From positions 52,158 through 116,157 of the forward strand of contig NZ_JAOYTH010000019.1 in NCBI RefSeq assembly GCF_025847205.1: DNA of 64,000 nucleotides. The letters are read 5' to 3'. The notes under the pieces are model-generated. The model did not search any database. It was not told where the DNA came from and saw only the letters and a list, made by a program, of their open reading frames with translations. The translations under genes and the position numbers were made by a program. This document shows, in pieces, positions 1 through 9,090 of the stretch. The first letter of the stretch is position 1, and each line of letters opens with the position of its first letter. This DNA comes from Pararhizobium sp. YC-54. GTDB taxonomy: Bacteria; Pseudomonadota; Alphaproteobacteria; Rhizobiales; Rhizobiaceae.

Positions 1-198
1 TGGGCCGTAAGCTCTCCCGGTTGGCGACACGGAGAGGCTCAATCACCAACGAAAGCGAAAGAAGTGGGAAACCTTCGCCAATAACAATCGTCACCGTTTT
101 CATGTCCGAGTCCGTACAGAAAATGTATTTTGCCGTCAAGGGACTTGGGATGTGTAGATCTAAGCTGAGGAATGGTTAAATCAATCTAAGAGCCTGAT

Positions 199-2292
199 AT
201 GCCGCATAAATTGGAACCGCTTTTTCATCCTCAAGCCGTGGTATTCATCGGGGGCAGTAATCTTAATCCCGCACTGAAATATCACCGCGACCTGGGGTTC
301 GCTGGAGATACCTGGATCGTCAATCCAAAGTATTCCGACCTGGAAGGATATCCATGTTTCCCTTCAGTAGAGAGCCTACCCTACGCACCTGACCTTGCCT
401 TTGTTGCAATTCGCCGCGAGGCGGCAATCGACGTCATTGCAGAGTTGCGCCGGAAAGGGTGCAGGGCAGTAGTCTGCAACGCGGCCGGGTTTGCGGAAAC
501 GGGGTCTGAGGGATCCGATCTTCAGGCAAAGCTGCTTGCTGCGAGCGGCGACATGGCGTTGCTTGGGCCGAACTCGGTCGGTTTGGTCAATTTCATCAAT
601 CCGATGGCCGCGATGATGGATCATTTTGGTGTTCATACGGTCGACAAAGGAGTCGCAATCGTCAGTCAGGGCGGCGGCCTGCTATGTGACGCTGTGTTCT
701 CAGATCGCGGTCTCGCCATTACTCATATGGTCGGGGCTGGAAATCAGGCCGTCACGGGGCTCGAAAGCTGTGTCGATTACCTGCTTGATTGTGATCGTGT
801 TACAGCCGTCGGCCTCTCATTCGAGGCAATTCACAATGTCCCCGGACTGCGTAAGGCTGCCGCCAAGGCACTGCGTCTGGGAAAACCCATCGTGGCTATC
901 AAATTCGGAAAGACAGAAGCGGGAGCCCAAGCGGCCGCATCCCACACTGCGTCCATGACCGGCGCCGGTGCAGCATGGGAAGCACTATTCGATCGCCTCG
1001 GCATTATCTCAACAAACTCAGAGTCGGAGTTTTTCGAGACGCTGAAGCTGATCGACGCTGGCGCGATTCCCAAGGGCCGCCGCGCGCTTGTTACGGCTGT
1101 TTCCGGTGTGATGGGAGTCATGCTTGCTGACCATCTGAGCGCAGCTGGCTTTGAACTGCCGCAGCCGACCGGGGAGCGCGTGATAAAGCTCCGGGAAGTT
1201 CTTCCTGTCATGGCCACCCCCGGAAATCCTCAGGATGTTACGATGGGAGCCTGGAACGACCTCGCGCGTCAGACCGCGATTTATTCAGCGTTGCTGGAGG
1301 AAGGATATGACGTCGCGCTGATGGTTCAAAACTATCCACGCGAAGGTATGTGGGACATCACGGAATATGAGGCTCAGGTGGAAGCATTGGGAGCCGCCTG
1401 TGATGGTCGGGACGTCGCGCGACTGCAACTCGCGCCCATGGTCGACTGTTTTCCTGCGCACGCCCGTCAGCACACGCAGAGCCTGGGTCTTGCCGCCATG
1501 CAAGGACTCGAGGAGTGCATGAAGGCTTTGTCTCACGGGGTATGGTGGCGAGAACGCCGGGACGCGTTGATTTCAGATGGATTGGACCGGTTAGCGGATG
1601 TTACGCCTATTGCCCCTGCCAATAGGGTGCATCTCGATGAAGCAACGGCCAAATCCCTATTGGCGTCCGCCGGGGTGGCTGTGCCAACATCGATCGTGAC
1701 AAGTCCGGAAAAGGCGCATGAGGCGGCAGAGAACATCGGCTTTCCTGTCGTTGTGAAGGCACTCGATGCACGGCTTCTGCACAAGACCGAAGTGGGCGCA
1801 GTCCGGCTTGGCCTCACCTCTCTCGAAGCGGTGTCAGACGCCATTAAGCAAATGCGCGACGATATGCATCGCCTCGCGCCAGATATTCCGTTGCGATCTG
1901 TGCTTGTGGAATCGATGACGCGCGACGTTGTTGCGGAAGTCATGGTTTCCATCAGCGTTGATCCATCGGTCGGTCCCGTGATGATGCTCGCCGGAGGAGG
2001 AATTGAAGCGGAACTGTGGAATGACAGCACTCTTATCGCAGCGCCGTTTACCCGACCGGAAATCGAGCGCGCGCTTGAGCGCCTAAAGGTAACAGCTCGA
2101 ATTAAGGGCTGGCGCGGTCGCCCGGCCGGCGATCGGGTCGCATTGCTCGATTCGTTGGAGGCCTTGGCGCAGTTCGCTCTGGCCAATGAGGTTGAAGAGA
2201 TTGAAATCAACCCCATCCTGGTAGGACGCAGCGGAGCGGTCGCCGTGGACGCAGTCCTCAAAATTTCAGAACAGCAAAGAAGCGTCGCTTGA
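199..2292 (+). CDS. ADP-forming acyl-CoA synthetase (acetate-CoA ligase family)
   Basis: Single-chain NDP-forming acyl-CoA synthetase of 697 residues. An N-terminal CoA-binding Rossmann domain (about 1-130) is followed by succinyl-CoA-ligase-like domains (about 145-450). The motif ASHTASMTG contains H249, the expected phospho-histidine. A C-terminal ATP-grasp domain (about 475-690) includes VVVKALDARLLHKTEVGAV. It should make a carboxylate-CoA thioester at the expense of ATP, giving ADP and phosphate. It is the first gene of a seven-gene plus-strand operon of CoA enzymes, so it probably activates the pathway substrate. The substrate cannot be read from the sequence. ATG start; the 198 bases upstream hold no other gene I can support and probably contain the promoter. 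Confidence 0.88.
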   Translation: MPHKLEPLFHPQAVVFIGGSNLNPALKYHRDLGFAGDTWIVNPKYSDLEGYPCFPSVESLPYAPDLAFVAIRREAAIDVIAELRRKGCRAVVCNAAGFAETGSEGSDLQAKLLAASGDMALLGPNSVGLVNFINPMAAMMDHFGVHTVDKGVAIVSQGGGLLCDAVFSDRGLAITHMVGAGNQAVTGLESCVDYLLDCDRVTAVGLSFEAIHNVPGLRKAAAKALRLGKPIVAIKFGKTEAGAQAAASHTASMTGAGAAWEALFDRLGIISTNSESEFFETLKLIDAGAIPKGRRALVTAVSGVMGVMLADHLSAAGFELPQPTGERVIKLREVLPVMATPGNPQDVTMGAWNDLARQTAIYSALLEEGYDVALMVQNYPREGMWDITEYEAQVEALGAACDGRDVARLQLAPMVDCFPAHARQHTQSLGLAAMQGLEECMKALSHGVWWRERRDALISDGLDRLADVTPIAPANRVHLDEATAKSLLASAGVAVPTSIVTSPEKAHEAAENIGFPVVVKALDARLLHKTEVGAVRLGLTSLEAVSDAIKQMRDDMHRLAPDIPLRSVLVESMTRDVVAEVMVSISVDPSVGPVMMLAGGGIEAELWNDSTLIAAPFTRPEIERALERLKVTARIKGWRGRPAGDRVALLDSLEALAQFALANEVEEIEINPILVGRSGAVAVDAVLKISEQQRSVA

Positions 2293-2309
2293 CGCGGTGG
2301 GAGGTAGAA

Positions 2310-3152
2310 ATGCAAGGCATTGGTCCAGAAACGACTGAGTACAAACACCTCATCTACGAGGTCGATGCGGAGCACGTTTGTTGGTTAACCCTCAATCGGC
2401 CGGAGAAGCTCAACGCGATGAATCTTCGCCTCATCGCTGAATTGCAGGCGGGTCTTCTGAGGGCGGACAAGGACGACAACGTTAACGTCATCGTCATTCG
2501 CGGAAACGGCAAGGGATTTTGCGCCGGGCATGATCTCGATGAAGACGCCGCTGAAGATCGCACGTCGATCTACGAGTATCGCGCCCATTACATCCACCAG
2601 TTCGACGAGTTCACCACGCCCTGGCGCGTGACCAAGCCCGTCATCGCCTCCGTGCACAAATACGCGATCGGCAAGGGCTTCGAGCTGTCGCTGTTCTGCG
2701 ACGTCACGATCGTCACCGAGGATACCAAGCTCGGGTACAACGAAGTACGCTACGGCGTTTCGGGCCACTGCATGTTCCTCCCATGGCTCGTCAACATGAA
2801 GACCGCGAAAGACCTTCTGTTAACGGGCCGTGAACTCACGGCCGCCGAGGCCAAGGAAATGGGCCTTGTCACGCAGGTGGTGCCGACAGACGGGCTCGAA
2901 GAAGCGACCCGCAAGAAGGCTACGCTGATGGCGCGCCTGCCGCGCGAGATGCAGCGGATGCACAAGATGTATCTCAACCGCGTCTACGAGATGCAGGGCC
3001 TGCGCACGGCCACCGACTATTACCTCGAACAGGTCGCCATCATGGGCGCTCAGCCCGTGCCCGAGTATGCCGAATTCTCGAAGATGACCGTCGAGAAAGG
3101 CCTTCGCGGTGCGCTTGACCATGCGAATGCCCGATACAAGGGGCTCGACTGA
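2310..3152 (+). CDS. Enoyl-CoA hydratase/isomerase (crotonase) family protein
   Basis: Crotonase-fold protein of 280 residues. The first oxyanion-hole segment is seen in GNGKGFCAGHDL and the second in ASVHKYAIGKGFELSLFCD. The start is the ATG at 2310, preceded by a good GGGAGG ribosome site; an upstream in-frame TTG is less likely. Its stop overlaps the next start by one base (TGATG), indicating translational coupling. It probably hydrates or isomerises an enoyl-CoA in the same pathway as the neighbouring dehydrogenase. It is more distant from CaiD than the second crotonase at 4318, so the two probably act on different intermediates. Confidence 0.85.
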   Translation: MQGIGPETTEYKHLIYEVDAEHVCWLTLNRPEKLNAMNLRLIAELQAGLLRADKDDNVNVIVIRGNGKGFCAGHDLDEDAAEDRTSIYEYRAHYIHQFDEFTTPWRVTKPVIASVHKYAIGKGFELSLFCDVTIVTEDTKLGYNEVRYGVSGHCMFLPWLVNMKTAKDLLLTGRELTAAEAKEMGLVTQVVPTDGLEEATRKKATLMARLPREMQRMHKMYLNRVYEMQGLRTATDYYLEQVAIMGAQPVPEYAEFSKMTVEKGLRGALDHANARYKGLD

Positions 3153-4315
3153 TGGACTTCGCACTGACCGACGAACAGGCGCTGCTGTTCAAGACCGCGC
3201 GGGATTTCTGTGAGAAAGAATTGATTCCGCACGAGCATATCCTCGAGAGGACGAACGAGCTCCCAAGGGAGCTCGAGATGGACATCCGGCGCAGGGCAAT
3301 CGAGATTGGCCTTCACGCCTGTAACATGCCCGAAAGCGTTGGTGGTGCGGGGCTTGATTGCGTGTCGTTCACGCTCGTCGAGAAGGGGCTTTCCCGTGCT
3401 TCACTTGCCCTTGCCGAATGTGTGCGACGACCCAACAGCATTCTAGGGGCCTGCATCGGCGACCAGATCTCGCACTACCTCGAACCCGTTATGCGGGGCG
3501 AGAAGCGGGAATGCATCGCGATGACCGAACCCGACGCCGGGTCGGACCTCAAAAGCATGAAGTGCCGAGCGGTGAAGGACGGCGGCGACTGGGTGATTAA
3601 CGGCACCAAGCACTTCATCTCGAATGCGCAGATCGCCGACTTCGTGATCCTTTTTGCCGCGACCGGTGAAGACGAAACCCCCATGGGGCCGCGCAAGCGC
3701 ATCTCGTGCTTCTTCGTCGACCTCAACGCTCCCGGCGTCGAAGTGGCTCCCGGCTACGATCACATGGGTCATCGCGGCTATTATAACAATATCCTCCGCT
3801 TCGACAACGCCCGGGTCGGCGACTGGCAAATGGTTGGCGGCGAGGGAGAAGGCTTCAAGGTCGTCAGTGAATGGCTCGGGCCAGGCCGCCTGACTGTCGC
3901 GGCGGTTTGCCAGGCGCGCGCCGAACGCGCCTTCGAGGTCGCTCTCGACTACGCCGCTCAGCGAAAGCAATTCGGACAGGTCATTGGCAAGTTCCAGGGC
4001 ATTAGCTTTCCCCTTGCGGACATGGCCACCGACATCCGCATCGGTGATCTCCTCCTGATGAATACCGCGTGGAAGGTCGATCAGAACAACTCCGACACGG
4101 CGGCCGACTGCGCGATGGCGAAGGTCTGGTGTTCGGAAATGCTGGGACGTGTAGCCGACCAGGCGATTCAGACTTGCGGCGGCATGGGCGTGATGGCGGA
4201 TCTTCCGCTCGAGCGAATTTACCGCGACGCCCGAGTAGAGCGCATCTGGGAAGGCACCAGCGAGATCCAGCGCCACATCATTTCCCGGCAGCTTCTAAGG
4301 CCTCTTGGAGCATAA
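3152..4315 (+). CDS. Acyl-CoA dehydrogenase
   Basis: FAD-dependent acyl-CoA dehydrogenase of 387 residues, normal length. Family signatures include [16 protein letters not shown] in the middle domain and [13 protein letters not shown] near the C terminus, where the Glu of EGTSEIQ is the catalytic base in medium-chain-type enzymes. It should oxidise a saturated acyl-CoA to the 2,3-enoyl-CoA, passing electrons to an electron-transfer flavoprotein encoded elsewhere. It sits between two crotonases and is coupled to the preceding one. A role like CaiA in carnitine-type metabolism is possible, but overall similarity looks closer to general acyl-CoA dehydrogenases. Confidence 0.9.
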   Translation: MDFALTDEQALLFKTARDFCEKELIPHEHILERTNELPRELEMDIRRRAIEIGLHACNMPESVGGAGLDCVSFTLVEKGLSRASLALAECVRRPNSILGACIGDQISHYLEPVMRGEKRECIAMTEPDAGSDLKSMKCRAVKDGGDWVINGTKHFISNAQIADFVILFAATGEDETPMGPRKRISCFFVDLNAPGVEVAPGYDHMGHRGYYNNILRFDNARVGDWQMVGGEGEGFKVVSEWLGPGRLTVAAVCQARAERAFEVALDYAAQRKQFGQVIGKFQGISFPLADMATDIRIGDLLLMNTAWKVDQNNSDTAADCAMAKVWCSEMLGRVADQAIQTCGGMGVMADLPLERIYRDARVERIWEGTSEIQRHIISRQLLRPLGA

Positions 4316-4317
4316 GC

Positions 4318-5100
4318 ATGAGCGACGTCAAAATCGAACGCAATGGAAGAGTCCTCGAGATCACGCTTGATCGCCCGAAGGCGAACGCGATTAACGCCGC
4401 CACGAGTAAAGCCATGGGAGAGGCGTTCCGCCAGCTTCAGGAAGATGACGACCTTTCAGTAGGCGTTATCACAGGTGGTGGCGAGCGGTTCTTTTCGGCG
4501 GGCTGGGACCTCAAGGCGGCCGCCGACGGCGAAGCTCCGGACGCCGATCAAGGTGTAGGGGGTTTTGCCGGCATCACCGAATATTGGGACCTGAAGAAGC
4601 CCGTTATCGCTGCCGTCAATGGCATGGCGCTCGGCGGCGGTTTCGAATTAGCGCTGGCGGCAGACATGATTGTCGCCGCCGAGCACGCCGAGTTCGCCCT
4701 GACGGAAGCCGCCATCGGCCTGATCGCCGATGCCGGAGGCGTGATCCGACTTCCGCGTCGCCTTCCTCGAGCGATCGCGATGGAGATGATGATGACGGGT
4801 CGCCGCGTTACAGCTACCGAGCTCGCCAATTGGGGTCTCATAAACCAGGTCGTTTCCGGCGACAAGCTGATGACCGCCGCACGGGAGCTTGCCGGGCGGA
4901 TCGCGGCCTGTGCACCGCTTTCACTGCAGGCGATCAAGGAGATTGACCGCGCCACCGAGGGCAACAGCGAGCGTGAGGCGTACCGTCTCATGCGCGAGAC
5001 TGACCTCCCGGTCTATCGACGAGTCTACGCGAGTGAGGACGCCGCCGAAGGCATGGCTTCGCTGTCGGAGAAGCGCTCCCCGAACTGGAAAGGACGTTAA
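4318..5100 (+). CDS. CaiD-like enoyl-CoA hydratase (carnitinyl-CoA dehydratase-like)
   Basis: Crotonase of 260 residues resembling carnitinyl-CoA dehydratase CaiD from end to end. Shared stretches include [51 protein letters not shown] and the C-terminal EKR-P-WKGR. CaiD interconverts crotonobetainyl-CoA and carnitinyl-CoA. The likeness suggests a trimethylammonium or similar branched 3-hydroxyacyl-CoA substrate, but many crotonases are named CaiD without proof. It starts two bases after the acyl-CoA dehydrogenase stop and is followed one base later by the thioesterase. Confidence 0.85.
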   Translation: MSDVKIERNGRVLEITLDRPKANAINAATSKAMGEAFRQLQEDDDLSVGVITGGGERFFSAGWDLKAAADGEAPDADQGVGGFAGITEYWDLKKPVIAAVNGMALGGGFELALAADMIVAAEHAEFALTEAAIGLIADAGGVIRLPRRLPRAIAMEMMMTGRRVTATELANWGLINQVVSGDKLMTAARELAGRIAACAPLSLQAIKEIDRATEGNSEREAYRLMRETDLPVYRRVYASEDAAEGMASLSEKRSPNWKGR

Positions 5101-5101
5101 G

Positions 5102-5620
5102 ATGGTCATCACCGAAACATTTCTACACGAATGGACTGGCGAAGTCGCCGAGCCACTGCGCCTCGTAGAGAACCACGTCAAACCGGAATGGGTGGACGAA
5201 TATCAGCATCTCAACATGGCCCAATACCTGACAATCTGCGATCAGGCTAATTGGGCCTTCTGGAACTGGCTGAACCATCCCGCCCAGACGATCGAGTCCC
5301 GCAAGGGCCATGAATATGTCATCGTCGAGAACCACGTGATCTATATCGGCGAACTGGCCGAGGGTGCGAATTTCGTCATCGACACAATTCTCACCGACAT
5401 CGACGACAAGCGCTTCATACTCTTCCACCACATCTACGATGCCGACGGGAATTTGGCAGCCACCAATGAGGTCAAGTGCCTCGGCTTCAATCTCGAGAGC
5501 CGTCGTATTGAGGCTTGGCAACCTGTGGTCGCCGAACGGATGAAACTGGTGCTCGAGAGGCAAATCCACCTTGCACGACCCGAGCAATCCGGCCAAGGCA
5601 TTGTCCTCAAGAAGAGATAG
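5102..5620 (+). CDS. Acyl-CoA thioesterase (hot-dog fold, 4HBT-like)
   Basis: Protein of 172 residues with the hot-dog thioesterase signature VKPEWVDEYQHLNMAQYL near residue 25, where the Asp/Glu-containing loop is catalytic in 4-hydroxybenzoyl-CoA thioesterase relatives. The stretch also resembles the thioesterase domain of betainyl-CoA thioesterases from carnitine catabolism; this comparison is from memory and is suggestive only. It would release a free acid from a pathway CoA thioester. It starts one base after the CaiD-like gene. Confidence 0.78.
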   Translation: MVITETFLHEWTGEVAEPLRLVENHVKPEWVDEYQHLNMAQYLTICDQANWAFWNWLNHPAQTIESRKGHEYVIVENHVIYIGELAEGANFVIDTILTDIDDKRFILFHHIYDADGNLAATNEVKCLGFNLESRRIEAWQPVVAERMKLVLERQIHLARPEQSGQGIVLKKR

Positions 5621-5624
5621 AACC

Positions 5625-6740
5625 ATGAAGATCAAAAGAATCTCGCTGTTCTCCATTCCGATCGACGTCGGCATGGAACTGACCCGCTATGTCTCCTCGC
5701 AAGAGATCAACCCCGCGCTCGACGTCCTCGTCGTGAAAATCGAATCCGATAGCGGCCTTGTTGGCTGGGGCGAAGTCTGCTCTGCACCGCCATACTATCT
5801 GCCGGAGTTGTCCGCCGGCGCGCGTGAGGGCATCCGCCACGTTGCCTCCATCGTGCTGGGGCGCGACCCTCGCCAGATCGCACCGATCCTCAAGAATATC
5901 TCAGCGGCTCTTCGTGGTCACGGCAATGCCAAGACCGCGCTCGAGATGGCGCTCTGGGATTTGGCCGCAAAATGTCACGGTATACCCTTGGTGGACCTTT
6001 GGGGCGGTCGCGTGGCCGAAAGCCTTCCCGTGCTCAACGTTGTCCGGATCGGCACGCGCGAGGAGACGCTCGCCCAGTTCGAGGCACAGCGCGCGTTGGG
6101 GTATTCCCGCTTCCAGATTAAAGTCGGCGCGGGTGAGGCGCACGATGACATTACCACCATCCGCATGGTCGAGGAGATTGCCCAGCCACATGAGCGTCTC
6201 TGGTATGATCCAAACCGCGCCTGGCTCGTTGACGACGCCATCCGGATAATCACGTCACTACGCGATCTGAACCCCCTGATCGAGAACCCCTGCGACACCT
6301 ACGAGGAATGTCGCACCGTTGCGCAGCGGACGGGCGCCCGCATCATGCTCGATGAGGTCTTGGACAGCCCGCAGCGCTTTGTGCAGGCGGTTCATGATCA
6401 GGTTCTCGACGTCGCATCCCTTAAAACCTCGGCAATTGGCGGTATTGAGGCGGCGCGCAATGCTATGAGGCTGGCGGAAATTCTTGGCGTGCCTGTGCGG
6501 ATCGAGGACTATTACGGCACGGGCATTCTCCTGGCCTGCGTCACCCACATGGGACATACTCTTCCAAAGAGCCTCGTTTACGGCCTGTACGATTACGTTT
6601 CCGACGACCTCCCGCTCGTCAACAATCCATTGAAGGTGATCAACGGAGAAATACGGCTGCCTGATAAATGCTGCCCCGGTCTCGGCGTCGATGTCAACGA
6701 GAGCATCTTAGGCAACCCAGTCGCTGTGCTGGAGCTCTGA
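5625..6740 (+). CDS. Enolase-superfamily (mandelate racemase/muconate lactonizing) enzyme
   Basis: Enolase-superfamily protein of 371 residues: N-terminal capping domain (about 1-125) and C-terminal TIM barrel. Visible active-site residues are K166 in FQIKVG, metal ligands D195 (WYDPNRAW), E220 (LIENPC) and D243 (MLDEVL), and K267 (ASLKTSAIGG). Lysines on opposite faces fit a 1,1-proton-transfer epimerase/racemase or a cycloisomerase. The first lysine of the usual KxK motif is Q164. The substrate is unknown; dipeptide, betaine and muconate families are all possible. It shares the operon with CoA enzymes, so it may prepare or epimerise the substrate before activation. ATG at 5625. Confidence 0.82.
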   Translation: MKIKRISLFSIPIDVGMELTRYVSSQEINPALDVLVVKIESDSGLVGWGEVCSAPPYYLPELSAGAREGIRHVASIVLGRDPRQIAPILKNISAALRGHGNAKTALEMALWDLAAKCHGIPLVDLWGGRVAESLPVLNVVRIGTREETLAQFEAQRALGYSRFQIKVGAGEAHDDITTIRMVEEIAQPHERLWYDPNRAWLVDDAIRIITSLRDLNPLIENPCDTYEECRTVAQRTGARIMLDEVLDSPQRFVQAVHDQVLDVASLKTSAIGGIEAARNAMRLAEILGVPVRIEDYYGTGILLACVTHMGHTLPKSLVYGLYDYVSDDLPLVNNPLKVINGEIRLPDKCCPGLGVDVNESILGNPVAVLEL

Positions 6741-6743
6741 GCG

Positions 6744-7763
6744 ATGCGCGAGGCACTCCAAGGCATCACGGTTGTCGATCTTTCAGTAAACGCGCCCGGG
6801 CCTTTCGCGTCGAAGATGCTTCTCGACCTTGGCGCGACTGTCATCTCGATCGTGAACCCGGCGGGCGCTCCAGAATATTCTGGAGCAAATGACGATCCGA
6901 TGCTCTCAGCTCGCGGTGGACCGCACGACGCTCTCAGCAAGGGAAAGTCAACTCTTCGTCTCGATCTAAAGACCGAGAGCGGGCGTACCGAGCTTTTTGG
7001 GCTGCTCGAAACGGCTGATGTGCTCGTTAGCGAGATGCGTCCGGGAAAACTGGAAGCCCTCGGGTTCGGCTGGACGGGGCTTGCGGTCAGGAACGCCCGC
7101 CTCATACTCTGCGAAATTTGCGGCTATGGAAGCAAAGGTCCGCGCTCGACGCGGGCCGGGCACGACATAAATTATCTTTCCCTCTCAGGCGCACTTTCGC
7201 TTATACGCGATGCTGACGGCAAACCGATCCCTCCCCAAAATATACTTGGGGACTATGCAGCTGGCGGATGCCTCGCCGTCACGGGAATTCTTGCCGCTCT
7301 TGTAGAGCGTGAGACGACTGGCAAGGGCCGGCATCTCGAAGTCTCCATGACAGATGGCGTCCGTTATCTTATGTCGGACATCACCGCAGCAACACTGCTA
7401 GCCGGTCATCCCGAAGAAAGTTGGCGGAATACGCTGTCAGGCGGAATGCCAACCTATGACACATATGAAACCGCCGATGGTGGTTGGATCGCTGTTGGAG
7501 CGCTCGAACCGAAGTTCATCAGGGTTCTCGGAAATACTCTGGAATGGCCGGAATTGCTGGATTTAATGGCACAGAAATCCACGTGGCCCTTAGCAAGGAA
7601 AGGACTTGCAGAGCGTTTTCGCCGGAAGAGTCAAAATACATGGGACCAACTCTTTGCCGACTGTGACGCATGCGTCACCCCTGTCTTATCACTCGATCGT
7701 CTGGACCCTGATAAAGCCCCAGATCTTTGCGCAGTGCTCGGCTCGACATCACCAGGTCAATAA
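6744..7763 (+). CDS. Alpha-methylacyl-CoA racemase-like CaiB/BaiF family protein
   Basis: CaiB/BaiF superfamily protein of 339 residues. Motifs match the alpha-methylacyl-CoA racemase branch: AGHDINYLSLSGAL (His and Asp of the active site), LGDYAAGG and YDTYETADGGWIAVGALEPKF. It would epimerise a 2-methylacyl-CoA or transfer CoA between acids. The end is unusual: after DACVTPVLSLD the sequence departs from the family pattern and stops early, roughly 30-40 residues short. The C terminus may have been lost, because degenerate DNA begins directly downstream. It is the last gene of the operon. Confidence 0.8.
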   Translation: MREALQGITVVDLSVNAPGPFASKMLLDLGATVISIVNPAGAPEYSGANDDPMLSARGGPHDALSKGKSTLRLDLKTESGRTELFGLLETADVLVSEMRPGKLEALGFGWTGLAVRNARLILCEICGYGSKGPRSTRAGHDINYLSLSGALSLIRDADGKPIPPQNILGDYAAGGCLAVTGILAALVERETTGKGRHLEVSMTDGVRYLMSDITAATLLAGHPEESWRNTLSGGMPTYDTYETADGGWIAVGALEPKFIRVLGNTLEWPELLDLMAQKSTWPLARKGLAERFRRKSQNTWDQLFADCDACVTPVLSLDRLDPDKAPDLCAVLGSTSPGQ

Positions 7764-8439
7764 CGAATGCTCCGCAGTCAAAGTGACGAACAGCGGCTGA
7801 CACTCTGCTCTGCTGCACTTTGCTTGATGGCGTGCACTCGGAACGCAATTGAAAAACTGCTTGAAGAGTATGCCACAAAGCACGTCGAGCGTCCTATATC
7901 GACCGAGTGGCATATTCTGAGCACCTTGGGTGGCCCCTTGCTGTGTAAATCTCGCAAGACCGCCTTTCAGCAGAAAGCCCCGCCGTCTATCATTCCCGGT
8001 GAGGCAAGATGGTGTGTTGTGGAGTAAGTTGACCGGAGTGTCGACCTTGAAGACAGAGCCCCGTTAGGCTGTAAGCCATCGGCAGTCTAAGGTGGCGGTC
8101 ACGGGGCAAGGTGCCCAGGCAATTTAGGACCGTACCTCACTACGGTTTCCGACGAACCGTAAGCCGGGAAGCGCCGCTCTTCTTATTCGCAAACACGGCA
8201 TTGATCATCAATCCGATCGCCACCTCCCTTCTTGAGGTGGGCCACCTTAATTCAAGTGGCAATCAACAAGCTCGCCACGTGTCACCGGCTGCAGGTAGGC
8301 GATCGCGGCCAGCACCGCGGCCTCATGCTCTGAGAGAGACGCGGAGGACGACCGGGTCGGTACCTGCGAGGCGCGGATTGCGCGCGCATAAGCCGAACGG
8401 CTTCGATGCTGCCAACCGCCGTCGACCGCGACGATATCA
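7764..8439. other. Intergenic, no supported gene
   Basis: About 680 bases downstream of the catabolic operon. Short open frames exist, but none has a recognisable domain, a good ribosome site and consistent codon use together. The DNA leads into a decayed recombinase, so it is probably remnant sequence at the edge of an old insertion. Confidence 0.5.
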
Positions 8440-8979
8440 TAGGGGCGGGACTGCAGTTCGCGGCGCTCCGAAATCGTTGGCCTCTACATCATCCGCGACG
8501 ACAACAGCGACGGCCATGGCTGGATCGAGATTTTTCCGGACCAGGGCGTCCTCGTAACGCTACGCGGCAAGACCGGGTGGTGTCAGGTCAACGTCGGATG
8601 CGGTGCCTCCGACCAGACCTGCCCGGTTGTCGCTCTCGAAAGCTGGATCCGCTTCGGCCGGATCGCCAGAAGGCCGCTGTTCCGCCGCATTTTCAAGGAC
8701 AACAAGACGGTCGACGTCGAGCGGCTCTCCGACAAGCATTTCGCCCGCTTGGTCAAGCAGACAGCACTTGCCGCCAGCGTGCGATCCGATCTTCCCGAGG
8801 GCGATCGTGCGCTGTTGTTTTCCGGGCATTCTCTGCGTGCCGGTCTTGCCTCCTCGGCCGGCATCGAAGAACCTTATGTCCAGAAACAGTTCGGACATGC
8901 CTCGGCCAAGATGACGCGGAAATAGCAGCGGCGGCGCGACCGTTTCCGCACCAACCTGACAAAGGCATCAGGGCTTTAG
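8440..8979 (+). pseudogene. Decayed tyrosine recombinase (C-terminal catalytic part)
   Basis: Reading from base 8461 in frame gives RRSEIVGLYII, then SGHSLRAGLASSAG and KQFGHASAKMTRK, the box I arginine and box II H-x-L-R patches of tyrosine recombinases. There is no start or N-terminal domain upstream. The codon that should encode the catalytic tyrosine (after MTRK) is TAG at 8923-8925. Reading resumes in frame for 17 more codons to a TAG at 8977. It is a dead relic related in general type to the intact recombinase at 11864. Confidence 0.8.
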
Positions 8980-9010
8980 TAGACCCCTCCCCTTCTCCGA
9001 ATTGAAACGC

Positions 9011-9044
9011 TTAGCTAAAAAATCGTGTCCGGATTTTTAGCTAA
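9011..9044. terminator. Hairpin with A/T arms between recombinase relic and IS
   Basis: Arms TTAGCTAAAAA (9011-9021) and TTTTTAGCTAA (9034-9044) form an 11-bp stem with a 12-base loop containing TCCGGA. It is symmetric, so it could terminate transcription on either strand or be an old element end. No function is proven. Confidence 0.35.
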
Positions 9045-9090
9045 CGGTTTCAACTGAATCCTTAAGTAAAAGCCACAACCTGATTTGCCG

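Noticed and set aside
7767..8027. Short plus-strand frame after the catabolic operon
   Set aside because: No ribosome site, no domain, atypical codon use; treated as non-coding.
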